Below are positions 15,536 to 21,497 of a stretch of DNA of 21,497 bases, piece after piece. The stretch comes from Collinsella sp. (GTDB lineage Bacteria > Actinomycetota > Coriobacteriia > Coriobacteriales > Coriobacteriaceae): the NCBI GenBank assembly GCA_031294825.1, contig JAUMPM010000064.1, positions 1 to 21,497 on the forward strand. Reading direction: 5' to 3'. The position numbers and the translations under genes were made by a program. The first letter of the stretch is position 1; every line of letters starts with the position of its first letter. The notes below the pieces were generated by a model. That model searched no databases. It had not been told where the DNA came from and was given only the letters and a program-made list of their open reading frames with translations.

Positions 15536-16341
15536 TCGTCGCCGAACTCGAGCGCGCCCTACTTGCGCGCTATCCCAAGGCGGACGCCGAGGGCTGGGAT
15601 CACGTTGGGTTATCAGTGGGAGATCCCGCTGCTGAGATCACCGGTGTTGCCTGCGCACTCGACGCGACCGAGGCCAACGTGCACCGTGCTCTTGGGGCCG
15701 GCGTCAACGTGCTGCTGACGCATCATCCTATCTACATCAAGGCACCCGAGGCCTTTTGTCCGGCGGATGCCGCACGCTCCCAATGCAGCGCGGCGCTCTA
15801 CGAGGCAGCGCGTTGCGGCGTGAGCATCATATCGCTCCACACCAACTTGGACCGCTCGCACGAAGCCCGTGTCTGCCTGAGCAAGCTGCTGCGTTCTGCA
15901 GCCGTGAGCTCACTGGAGCACGTGGACGACCCCGAGGCCACCGGCCTGGGCGCGCTTGCAACGCTCAACGACCCGTGCACGCTGCGCGATCTTGCCACCC
16001 GTGCTGCAACGGCCTTCGGCAGCGACCCGCGCGTGTGGGGCGAAGCCGAGCACGCATGCCGAACCGTCGCTATTTTGGGCGGCTCCCTGGGCGACTTTGG
16101 AGAGCTTGCCATCGCCGCGGGCGCAGACGTTGTCGTGACGGGCGAGGCGGGCTACCACGTGGCGCAAGACCTTGCCTTACGCGGGCTGCCGGTGATCTTG
16201 CTCGGACACGATCGCTCCGAGGAGCCGTTCGTTGATATATTGATGAACTCTGCAGTTGACGCCGGGGTCGACCCCCGTCATGCGATTAAAATACTGAACC
16301 CTTGCCAATGGTGGACTGTGACAAAAGGAGAGAACTTATGA
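15532..16341 (+). CDS. Nif3-like dinuclear metal center protein (DUF34 family)
   Basis: A 269-residue protein with the family's metal-binding pattern: LTHHPIY (His64, His65), SLHTNLD (His103, Asp106) and a C-terminal GHDRSEE whose His and Glu complete the di-metal site. The family is proposed to act as a GTP cyclohydrolase 1 type 2-like or metal-insertion protein; the true function is unsettled. It overlaps the desulfurase stop by 4 nt (ATGA) and its own stop overlaps the next start in the same way, with little ribosome-binding signal of its own, so translation is probably coupled. Nif3-family and zinc-ribbon genes are commonly adjacent. Confidence 0.9.
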   Translation: MIVAELERALLARYPKADAEGWDHVGLSVGDPAAEITGVACALDATEANVHRALGAGVNVLLTHHPIYIKAPEAFCPADAARSQCSAALYEAARCGVSIISLHTNLDRSHEARVCLSKLLRSAAVSSLEHVDDPEATGLGALATLNDPCTLRDLATRAATAFGSDPRVWGEAEHACRTVAILGGSLGDFGELAIAAGADVVVTGEAGYHVAQDLALRGLPVILLGHDRSEEPFVDILMNSAVDAGVDPRHAIKILNPCQWWTVTKGENL

Positions 16342-17057
16342 GCGCCGGCGCTACGCTACTCAAGCTGCAACAGATCGATTTGGAGCTCGCCCGCAACAAG
16401 AGCGAACTTGCCAATATGCCGGAGCTCAAGGAGCTCGCTTCCAAGCGCAAGACCTATGTAAAGCTCAAGTCCGAGATGACCAAGCTCTACGCCCAGCGCA
16501 AGGATCTGGACATTGAGCTCGACGATCTCAACACCACCGAGATCCAGACCAACAACGCCATCGAGGCTGCCAAGAAGCGCCACGTCGACGGCTCCGACTA
16601 CCGCGAGGTTCAGGACCTGGAGAATGAGCTCGCCACCCTGGCCAAGCGTCTGGACAAGATTGAGCACACCCGCAAGGATGTCGTCATCGCCCATAAGGAG
16701 GCGCTCGACCGCGAGGCCCGCGCGCAGGCAATCATCGCCAAATTCGAGGAGGGCGTGAAGGCCGATACCAAGGCCGCCCGCGCCAAGGCTGCCGACCTGC
16801 AGGCTCAGATTGACTCCGCCACTAAGGAGCGCACCGCACTTGCCGCTACGCTGCCGACCGACGTGCTCACCGACTACGAGCGTCTGCTCAAGCAGTTCCG
16901 CGGCCTGGCCGTCGAGACCATCCAGGGCAACATCCCCACGGTCTGCCACACCGCGCTGCAGGCATCGTCCATGAGCGACCTCAACCACGATGGTAGCGAG
17001 ATTACGCACTGCCCGTACTGCCACCGCCTCCTGGTACTCCCGAGCAAGGAAGCCTAG
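16338..17057 (+). CDS. Coiled-coil protein with C-terminal zinc ribbon (CT398-like)
   Basis: A 239-residue protein. Residues of about 5-180 are Lys/Glu/Ala/Leu-rich with heptad character, predicting a long antiparallel coiled coil. The C-terminal knuckles are VCH (Cys203, His204) and CPYCH (Cys225, Cys228, His229). Most family members carry four cysteines as CxxC...CxxC; here the first is replaced (PTVC), so a histidine may take its place. AAAGGAGAG precedes the ATG at 16338, which overlaps the Nif3 stop as ATGA. The family is thought to be a nucleic-acid-binding or chaperone-like factor; the role is not established. Confidence 0.88.
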   Translation: MSAGATLLKLQQIDLELARNKSELANMPELKELASKRKTYVKLKSEMTKLYAQRKDLDIELDDLNTTEIQTNNAIEAAKKRHVDGSDYREVQDLENELATLAKRLDKIEHTRKDVVIAHKEALDREARAQAIIAKFEEGVKADTKAARAKAADLQAQIDSATKERTALAATLPTDVLTDYERLLKQFRGLAVETIQGNIPTVCHTALQASSMSDLNHDGSEITHCPYCHRLLVLPSKEA

Positions 17058-17059
17058 CG

Positions 17060-18274
17060 ATGACGGCGGCATCCAACAATTCAATGCAACTTGAGGGAAA
17101 AACGATCCTGCTGGGCATCACCGGCGGGATCGCCGCCTATAAGTCGTGCAATATCGTGCGTCTGCTGCAAAAGCGCGGCGCACGCGTGAAAGTCGTTATG
17201 AGCGAGCACGCGACGGAGTTCGTGGGACCTACCACATTTCGCGCGCTCACGCATGAACCTGTCGCCGTGGGCCTGTTCGATGACCCCTCCGACCCCATAC
17301 ATCACATTTCACTGGCACAAGAGCCCGACCTGGTGGTCGTAGCGCCTGCGACGGCCAATATCATCGCCAAGATGGCCAACGGCATCGCCGACGACCTCAT
17401 CTCCACCACGCTGCTCGCCACACCACGCCCTATCGTGATCGCCCCGGCCATGAATAACGGCATGTGGAAGGCTCCGGCCACCCAGGCCAATATGACCACG
17501 CTGCGCGAACACGGCGTGCATGTGGTTGGCCCGGACAGCGGATACCTTGCCTGCGGCGACGTCGATTCGGGACGCATGAGCGAACCAGAGGAGATTGTCG
17601 AGGCCATCTGCGAGTTGCTTGACCCCGCGCCGCAAGATCTCGCGGGCAAACGCATTGTCATTACCGCCGGTCCCACGCATGAGCCGATCGATCCGGTACG
17701 CTTTATCGGCAACCGATCGTCGGGCAAGATGGGCATCGCCCTGGCGGGGGAGGCCGCACGACGCGGCGCTACGGTCACGCTGGTGCTGGGGCCGACGTCG
17801 CTTAAAAACCCGCGCGGTGTGGAGTGCGTGCGCGTACAGACCGCCGCAGAGATGCTACAAGCTGCCCAGAGCGCCTTCCAGGCGGCCGACGCGGCCATTT
17901 GTGCCGCCGCAGTGGCCGACTACACGCCGGCGGCGCCTGCGGACCACAAGCTCAAAAAGTTCAACGAACGCCTGGATCGAATCGAGCTCGTAGAGACGGT
18001 CGATATTCTGGCCGAGCTTTCGCGCCAAAAGGGCAACCGCTGCGTGATCGGCTTTGCGGCCGAGACCGATAACGTCGTGGAGTACGCGCAGCGCAAATTG
18101 GCGCGCAAGGGGTGCGATGCCATTATCGCCAACGACGTCTCGCGCGCCGATTCGGGTTTTGGAACCGACACCAACAAGGCGTGGATTGTAAGCACAACGG
18201 GCGTACAGGAACTTCCCGTACTCACAAAGCCCCAGCTCGCAGATACAATTTTGGACTTGCTTCAAAATTCTTAA
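17060..18274 (+). CDS. coaBC: Bifunctional phosphopantothenoylcysteine decarboxylase / phosphopantothenate-cysteine ligase
   Basis: Carries out two consecutive steps of coenzyme A synthesis. The CoaC half (about 11-190) is an FMN flavoprotein with GITGGIAAYK (19-28), the active-site His82 in IHHISLA, PAMNNGMW (129-136) and the catalytic Cys165 in GYLACGDVDSGRM. The CoaB half (about 197-404) has ITAGPTHEPIDPVR and NRSSGKMG for nucleotide binding, then AAVADYTP and a Lys-rich HKLKK. Length 404 is normal. AAGGAAG precedes the ATG, 2 nt after the zinc-ribbon stop. The downstream tRNA-Pro promoter starts 9 nt after the stop codon. Confidence 0.96.
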   Translation: MTAASNNSMQLEGKTILLGITGGIAAYKSCNIVRLLQKRGARVKVVMSEHATEFVGPTTFRALTHEPVAVGLFDDPSDPIHHISLAQEPDLVVVAPATANIIAKMANGIADDLISTTLLATPRPIVIAPAMNNGMWKAPATQANMTTLREHGVHVVGPDSGYLACGDVDSGRMSEPEEIVEAICELLDPAPQDLAGKRIVITAGPTHEPIDPVRFIGNRSSGKMGIALAGEAARRGATVTLVLGPTSLKNPRGVECVRVQTAAEMLQAAQSAFQAADAAICAAAVADYTPAAPADHKLKKFNERLDRIELVETVDILAELSRQKGNRCVIGFAAETDNVVEYAQRKLARKGCDAIIANDVSRADSGFGTDTNKAWIVSTTGVQELPVLTKPQLADTILDLLQNS

Positions 18275-18282
18275 AAAAGTTC

Positions 18283-18312
18283 TTGCACAAGGCTAAAGTT
18301 TCGGGTTAAAAT
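18283..18312 (+). promoter_or_regulatory. Promoter of tRNA-Pro
   Basis: TTGCAC (18283-18288), an 18-bp spacer, then TAAAAT (18307-18312). It predicts a start near 18319 and a leader of about 36 nt. Confidence 0.7.
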
Positions 18313-18354
18313 ACTCCCTGTTGCGAGCGAGAGCAGAGCAACAAACAAAAGCTT

Positions 18355-18431
<77 letters not shown>

Positions 18432-18440
18432 GAAGTTTGC

Positions 18441-18470
18441 AGGTCAGGCACCTAGTGCCTGACCTTTTTT
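18441..18470 (+). terminator. Strong rho-independent terminator after tRNA-Pro
   Basis: A perfect 11-bp stem (18441-18451 with 18455-18465) with a CTA loop is followed by a T-run. It probably also ends transcripts reading through from coaBC, which has no terminator of its own. Confidence 0.93.
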
Positions 18471-18473
18471 GTT

Positions 18474-18503
18474 TTAAGCAATTGCTTAATTTTGATTAAG
18501 CAA
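18474..18503. promoter_or_regulatory. Orphan palindromic operator-like site with a third half-site
   Basis: TTAAGCAATTGCTTAA (18474-18489) is a perfect 16-bp palindrome. Its half-site TTAAGCAA recurs at 18496-18503, 22 bp (about two helical turns) from the first. This layout resembles binding sites of dimeric repressors of the MarR or TetR type, but no gene starts nearby on either strand. Confidence 0.4.
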
Positions 18504-18891
18504 CAGGGTGCCAAAAATCTACCTGAGCGATAATCGCCTTTTGCGGCTACTTGCGCGTTTTGCACTCGCTTGAGCCGATTTATTAACGCGATATGAATCT
18601 ACATACGCGTAGCTGGTATACAGCCGAGTACGGGCCGTATTTATCGCGGCGATTTACGCAGATATAGCGACTGTAACGAACAAGCGTGTCGCTGTATTTA
18701 TTCCGGTAGTTCACTTGTTCGGAGGACAAGTGAGCGATTGCAACGAAATGCAAGCAGGATAGGCTCTACACGAGTACACCGCAGAGGTAATGGCGGGGGA
18801 GTGCGGCAGGCGCTCTGAGAGCCGCTGTATGACCCCATTTCTCCTCAACCCGATTACCTGTGCTATGAACCTCGAATTGTTCGAGTAATCG
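18504..18891. other. Gene-free stretch with several stem-loops
   Basis: No convincing coding sequence is seen on either strand; the one sizeable minus-strand frame runs across a terminator and a gene end and is rejected. The stretch carries a series of inverted repeats: 18599-18612, 18612-18624, 18663-18671 with 18688-18696 (9 bp, one G-U), 18711-18720 with 18724-18733 (10 bp), 18738-18753, 18803-18807 with 18821-18825, and 18851-18857 with 18885-18891 enclosing CTCGAA/TTCGAG. It could be a structured RNA or degraded mobile DNA. Confidence 0.4.
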
Positions 18892-18926
18892 CCAAAAGAA
18901 AAGCCCTCGCAGGATTGCGAGGGCTT
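18892..18926 (-). terminator. Minus-strand rho-independent terminator
   Basis: A perfect 10-bp stem (18901-18910 with 18917-18926). Read on the minus strand it is followed by TTTTCTTTT. It lies 14 nt beyond the stop codon of the DUF6273 remnant and was evidently that gene's terminator. Confidence 0.88.
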
Positions 18927-18940
18927 TGCGCTAAAAGAGA

Positions 18941-19282
18941 TCAGAAGCAGAAAGCGGGGAGAACATAAAACGAGTCCGTCGCGCTGTAGCTGTAGCAAAT
19001 ACCGCCGCTTTGAACATAGCGAAAGGACGTGGAGCTGCGCGGTCTCACGGAGCGAGTCCAGTGGCTATAGCCTGATGCACCGGAATAGTTCGACCCCGTC
19101 ACGCCCTTGGATTTGTAGCACTCGTACTGGATGCCGTCGGATTGCATATCCCCGTATACTTCGGTTGCCGAGAGCAGAAAAACCTTGTCGGTCGTCGCTG
19201 AGGGGGCACCGCCCCAGTTACCGCCAACGTTATCGGTTGTCTTTGTGACGGGTTTCACCTTTGACTGGAAGAACCTCTTGCC
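18941..19282 (-). pseudogene. 3' remnant of a DUF6273-domain protein gene
   Basis: About 113 residues are readable before an upstream in-frame stop (19283-19285). The visible part (KPVTKTTDNVGGNWGG, DKVFLLSATEVYGD, HWTRSVRP and the ending PAFCF) matches my recollection of the C-terminal end of DUF6273 proteins, which are usually secreted or surface proteins with several such repeats in gut bacteria. The N-terminal half of the domain and any signal peptide are missing, and only an internal GTG could start it. The intact 3' end plus native terminator suggest a 5' deletion or an upstream rearrangement. Confidence 0.75.
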
Positions 19283-19289
19283 TTATTAA
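19261..19289 (+). promoter_or_regulatory. Candidate promoter for the secreted-protein operon
   Basis: TTGACT (19261-19266), a 17-bp spacer, then TATTAA (19284-19289). The predicted start near 19296 leaves a leader of about 76 nt. The promoter sits exactly at the broken end of the DUF6273 remnant. Confidence 0.5.
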
Positions 19290-19371
19290 AGAAATACGCC
19301 AAATACAACGGATATAAAGCGGAAGGAGGCGACATCAAGTAACTATCAAAGGCCAGATTAAGGAGCCAGCC

Positions 19372-19776
19372 ATGAAGAACTGCCTGCCCTCCATCGTCTC
19401 AGCAGCTCTTTGCCTCTCCCTTGTCATGACACCATTTGTGCCCGTTGCGGCAGCCTATGCCGACGATGGATCTCCCGCCGAGAGCAGCGAAATCTACGTC
19501 GGAGACAACTACGACGAAAATTACGATATATCCCTTTTTGAGCGCGGACGCTGCACGGATTCATATTCCAAGGCGTGGTGCGATTCTCACGGATTTGCAA
19601 ATAACCGCCCCGTCCCTCACAAGGTCAAGCTGAACGCGAAGGAGGAGGCTTGCCTGCGCGATCTCCAGCTTGCTGGCACCGCTGAAGTTATCGCCGGTCT
19701 CGTGACAACCGGTCCTAGCGGCGGCTTTTTTGCAACCGCAATGACATCGTACCGACTTTTCACTTGCATGTTCTGA
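19372..19776 (+). CDS. Small secreted four-cysteine protein, unknown function
   Basis: A 134-residue protein. Residues 1-30 form a classical signal peptide (basic start, hydrophobic core, AYA before DDG). The mature part of about 104 residues has an acidic, Tyr/Asp-rich N-terminus (31-55), then Cys61, Cys70, Cys94 and Cys132, enough for two disulfides. Residues 98-121 are a Gly-rich hydrophobic stretch (AGTAEVIAGLVTTGPSGG), and the end is TCMF. I do not recognise a family. The compact size, the disulfide pattern, the hydrophobic glycine-rich tail and the small membrane protein next door fit a bacteriocin-like or other secreted effector, but this is inference. AAGGAG (19360-19365) is well placed. 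Base composition is visibly less GC-rich than in the housekeeping block. Confidence 0.8.
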   Translation: MKNCLPSIVSAALCLSLVMTPFVPVAAAYADDGSPAESSEIYVGDNYDENYDISLFERGRCTDSYSKAWCDSHGFANNRPVPHKVKLNAKEEACLRDLQLAGTAEVIAGLVTTGPSGGFFATAMTSYRLFTCMF

Positions 19777-19788
19777 AAGGAAGTTGCC

Positions 19789-20028
19789 ATGTTGTCGCAA
19801 AATCAATCGAGATACTTGACCACAATCGGCTTTGCCCTGCTTGCATTACTCTTTGCTAGCGACCTTTTGCTGAAACCGCCCAAGGAACTCGTTTCGCTTG
19901 CCATAGCCTGCATTTCCGCCCTTTACTTTACGGCAACCCTATTCGTCGGACTAAAGGAGAGGAAAAAAGGCGCAGTCGTTGCATCTGCCGTAGGCGTGAT
20001 CATAGCCATTGCCTCATTCTTTATCTGA
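19789..20028 (+). CDS. Small membrane protein, possible partner or immunity protein
   Basis: A 79-residue protein with three hydrophobic segments (about 10-27, 34-54 and 61-79) and a basic loop KERKKG between the last two. AAAGGAAG lies just before the ATG, and the gene starts 12 nt after the secreted protein's stop on the same strand, so the two are very likely co-transcribed. Small multi-span proteins encoded right after a secreted peptide are often immunity proteins, but nothing in the sequence proves that. No family recognised. Confidence 0.72.
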   Translation: MLSQNQSRYLTTIGFALLALLFASDLLLKPPKELVSLAIACISALYFTATLFVGLKERKKGAVVASAVGVIIAIASFFI

Positions 20029-20040
20029 CACATTGGTGAT

Positions 20041-20384
20041 CTAGGAGCGATATCGTAGGAATACGACCGGGAGAGCCGGGACCAGATTGCCCGGGTTGCC
20101 CGGTCGGCTCGCGCGACGGCGCGGCGGTTCCACAGAAAGCTCTCCGGACTTCACACTGTTTCTGATCGCATTGTAGACAGCCATCTCGTCTTCGCTGTCG
20201 GCGAGCACGCGGTGTGCGTCGTCGTTTTGGATGTCCAGTAAATCTCGAAGGTCCTCCATGCACCAGCGTCCGAGATCTGGCCATGCGCGTTGCGCGAGCT
20301 GATAAGTGTCGATTGCGATGTTGTAGTTAAAGTCCAGGCCAAAGCCGTCCCAGGCAGAACGGCTTTGTTTCCTTGATTATCAAC
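20041..20384 (-). pseudogene. 3' remnant of a DEDDh (DnaQ-like) 3'-5' exonuclease gene
   Basis: Read on the minus strand, about 113 codons lie after an in-frame stop. The visible protein has AIDTYQLAQRAWPDLGRW, then DLRDLLDI, then DDAHRVLADSEDE, the pattern of the second half of DnaQ-type exonucleases, where His and Asp of the final motif (H-x4-D) are catalytic. The ExoI motif (DxE) and the first half of the domain are absent, as is any start codon with a ribosome site. A Pro/Arg-rich tail precedes the stop. It is almost certainly non-functional. Confidence 0.65.
20341..20366. repeat. Inverted repeat at the broken end of the exonuclease remnant
   Basis: AAAGCCGT (20341-20348) and ACGGCTTT (20359-20366) form an 8-bp stem with a 10-nt loop. 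On the plus strand GTTTCC follows. It could act as a weak terminator for the 19372-20028 operon or mark an old junction. Confidence 0.35.
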
Positions 20385-20399
20385 TTTATCCGGACACTT

Positions 20400-20473
20400 C
20401 CCGCATTCATCCGTGTGTGTACGGATGAATGCGGGGCCCGATAGCCCGGCGGCCTGATCGGCAGGCCGCCGGG
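20400..20473. repeat. Two long perfect hairpins in tandem
   Basis: The first has a 15-bp perfect stem (20400-20414 with 20421-20435) and a GTGTGT loop. The second has a 12-bp perfect stem (20445-20456 with 20462-20473). They lie directly downstream of the minus-strand gene that ends at 20479 and may end or stabilise its transcript, although neither has a T-run. Confidence 0.7.
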
Positions 20474-20478
20474 AACTC

Positions 20479-20907
20479 TCACTCCTCGATAAAAGCCGGC
20501 ACCCGGTTAGTCCTGCGCATCTTGAAATCGCCAGTTTCGTGGGAGACGTAGAGAATGCCGTCCATCCCGTCTCGCGATGCATATGAAAGGTGAACAGAAC
20601 CGCAATCCGCTCCATCATCGTCGAGAAGATCGAACGAATTCGGATCGCTCGTTGCGGCCAAACGACCACTCAGACAAGAGCCATCGCCATTACAGATTTG
20701 CCATTCCATGTCTTCGCCTGCAAGAATCGCCATAGACGGCCTGGTCGCGCCATCGTTGACATACATCCCGTCTATGCCAAAACCGTTCTCAGCGCCATCG
20801 ATAAACGATTGCTCGGACCTATACCTCGCAAATGATGCACATAGAACCATTGCAAGACAAAGTACAGAGCCAACAATCGCTATCTTTGCATAGCTCTTGC
20901 CTATCAT
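20479..20907 (-). CDS. Membrane-anchored protein of an ABC-transporter operon, unknown function
   Basis: A 142-residue protein with one N-terminal membrane segment (about 8-27) and an outside domain containing Cys72, Cys78 and Cys102. The final third alternates hydrophobic and polar residues, suggesting beta strands (HLSYASRDG, GILYVSHETGDF). There is no good lipobox. ATG at 20907 is chosen because GGAGGTGA lies just upstream; a GTG at 20916 falls inside that site. The gene starts 1 nt after the stop of the upstream ABC ATPase gene, so it is co-translated with it. No family recognised; it may be an accessory or substrate-contacting part of the transporter. Confidence 0.72.
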   Translation of the reverse strand: MIGKSYAKIAIVGSVLCLAMVLCASFARYRSEQSFIDGAENGFGIDGMYVNDGATRPSMAILAGEDMEWQICNGDGSCLSGRLAATSDPNSFDLLDDDGADCGSVHLSYASRDGMDGILYVSHETGDFKMRRTNRVPAFIEE

Positions 20908-20908
20908 G

Positions 20909-21497
20909 TCATTCACCTCCCTCGTATGTATCGAGGTATTCCTGCTTGAGCGTCTGCGAGGACGACTTGATCTTTTCCACGAGCGTGCCGGCTTCGATGA
21001 AGTAGAACGAGTTGGTGAGGTCTGCCAGGTCGTCGAGCAGATGGCTTGAAATGAGCACGCTGCGTCCCCGCGCCACTTCGCCGCGCATCGCGTCGCAGGA
21101 GGTTTTCCGTTTTCCCGGATCGAGGCCGTTCAGCGGTTCATCGAGGATGAGGTACGGGCAATCGGTCGCTATCGCCATGGCAAGCTTTACCTGCTGCTTC
21201 ATTCCTGTCGAGAGTTTACGGGTCGGCTTGTCGAGATATGGGGAGATTCCGAGGGAGTCGCAGAGCGAGTCGATGTCGGCGGCCGATTTCCACGCCTCCC
21301 TAACGAAAGCAAGGTGCTCGATGGCCGATAGCGTGGGATAGAGATCCGCGCCGCCCGAAGAGCTCAGGTAGACGAGTTCTGCAAATTCGGCTGATCGACG
21401 TTGGCAGATTCCGTCTGCCGCCAGGCTTCCCGAGCGGATGCGGGTGGGAAATTGGCCCGACAGCGCTTCAAGAAGGGTGGTTTTCCCCGAGCCGTTG
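20909..21497 (-). CDS. ABC transporter ATP-binding protein, 5' end outside the window
   Basis: The last 195 residues are visible. They begin inside Walker A (NGSGKTT), followed by a Q-loop region VYLSSSGGADLYPTLSA in which the usual glutamine is not evident, signature LSTGM, Walker B YLILDEP with D-loop NGLDPG, and the switch histidine in LISSHLLDDL. This is an exporter-type ATPase of the bacteriocin/drug-export kind, which would need a permease, not seen here and perhaps upstream of the gene beyond the window edge. The C-terminus is short, with no extra domain. The gene and its downstream partner run opposite to the secreted-protein operon. Confidence 0.88.
   Translation of the reverse strand, partial: NGSGKTTLLEALSGQFPTRIRSGSLAADGICQRRSAEFAELVYLSSSGGADLYPTLSAIEHLAFVREAWKSAADIDSLCDSLGISPYLDKPTRKLSTGMKQQVKLAMAIATDCPYLILDEPLNGLDPGKRKTSCDAMRGEVARGRSVLISSHLLDDLADLTNSFYFIEAGTLVEKIKSSSQTLKQEYLDTYEGGE

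Noticed and set aside
18711..18998. Minus-strand frame of 95 codons
   Set aside because: It crosses a clear terminator and overlaps the DUF6273 3' end in another frame.
20151..20669. Minus-strand frame of 172 codons
   Set aside because: It spans both long hairpins, the end of the anchored-protein gene and the exonuclease remnant in a different frame; no family resemblance.

Overview
The window looks like chromosomal DNA from a high-GC member of the Coriobacteriia (Actinomycetota), most likely Collinsella or a close relative. This is an inference. It rests on strong G/C preference at third codon positions, clear AAGGAGG-type ribosome binding sites, a housekeeping gene order I associate with that class, and a DUF6273 remnant of the kind common in gut Coriobacteriia and Firmicutes. 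No database search was possible.

Region 1 (1-1165) is an RNA-gene block. Two tRNA-Ala(GGC) transcription units, each with promoter, tRNA and terminator, are near-identical over about 179 bp and lie 781 bp apart. Between them sit a CAU-anticodon tRNA with its own promoter and terminator, and a 162-bp element (729-890) whose ends pair in a 31-bp stem around four smaller hairpins.

Region 2 (1192-18274) is a dense, all-plus-strand housekeeping block: ABC-F ATPase, small membrane protein, M50 site-2 protease, scpA, scpB, rluB, cmk, a PlsC-type acyltransferase, ispH, a PDZ/radical-SAM-like DUF512 protein, der, plsY, gpsA, rpe, a NifS-type cysteine desulfurase, a Nif3-family protein, a coiled-coil zinc-ribbon protein and coaBC. 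Most junctions are short gaps or overlaps, so long polycistronic transcripts are likely. The block joins chromosome segregation (scpAB), ribosome and RNA maturation (rluB, der), membrane phospholipid synthesis (gpsA, plsY, plsC), isoprenoid synthesis (ispH), CoA synthesis (coaBC), nucleotide and sugar-phosphate metabolism (cmk, rpe) and sulfur mobilisation. tRNA-Pro(GGG), with its own promoter and a strong terminator, closes it.

Region 3 (18471-21497) is accessory and looks rearranged. It holds an orphan 16-bp palindrome, a hairpin-rich gene-free stretch, the 3' end of a DUF6273 gene on the minus strand with its terminator, and a plus-strand pair coding for a secreted four-cysteine protein and a small membrane protein. 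It continues with the 3' end of a DEDDh exonuclease gene (minus), two long perfect hairpins, and a minus-strand pair: a membrane-anchored protein and an ABC-transporter ATPase that runs off the window edge. The best candidate for something undescribed is the secreted-protein/membrane-protein pair at 19372-20028, which could be a bacteriocin-like or other effector/partner cassette. The 162-bp structured element between the tRNA genes is the second.
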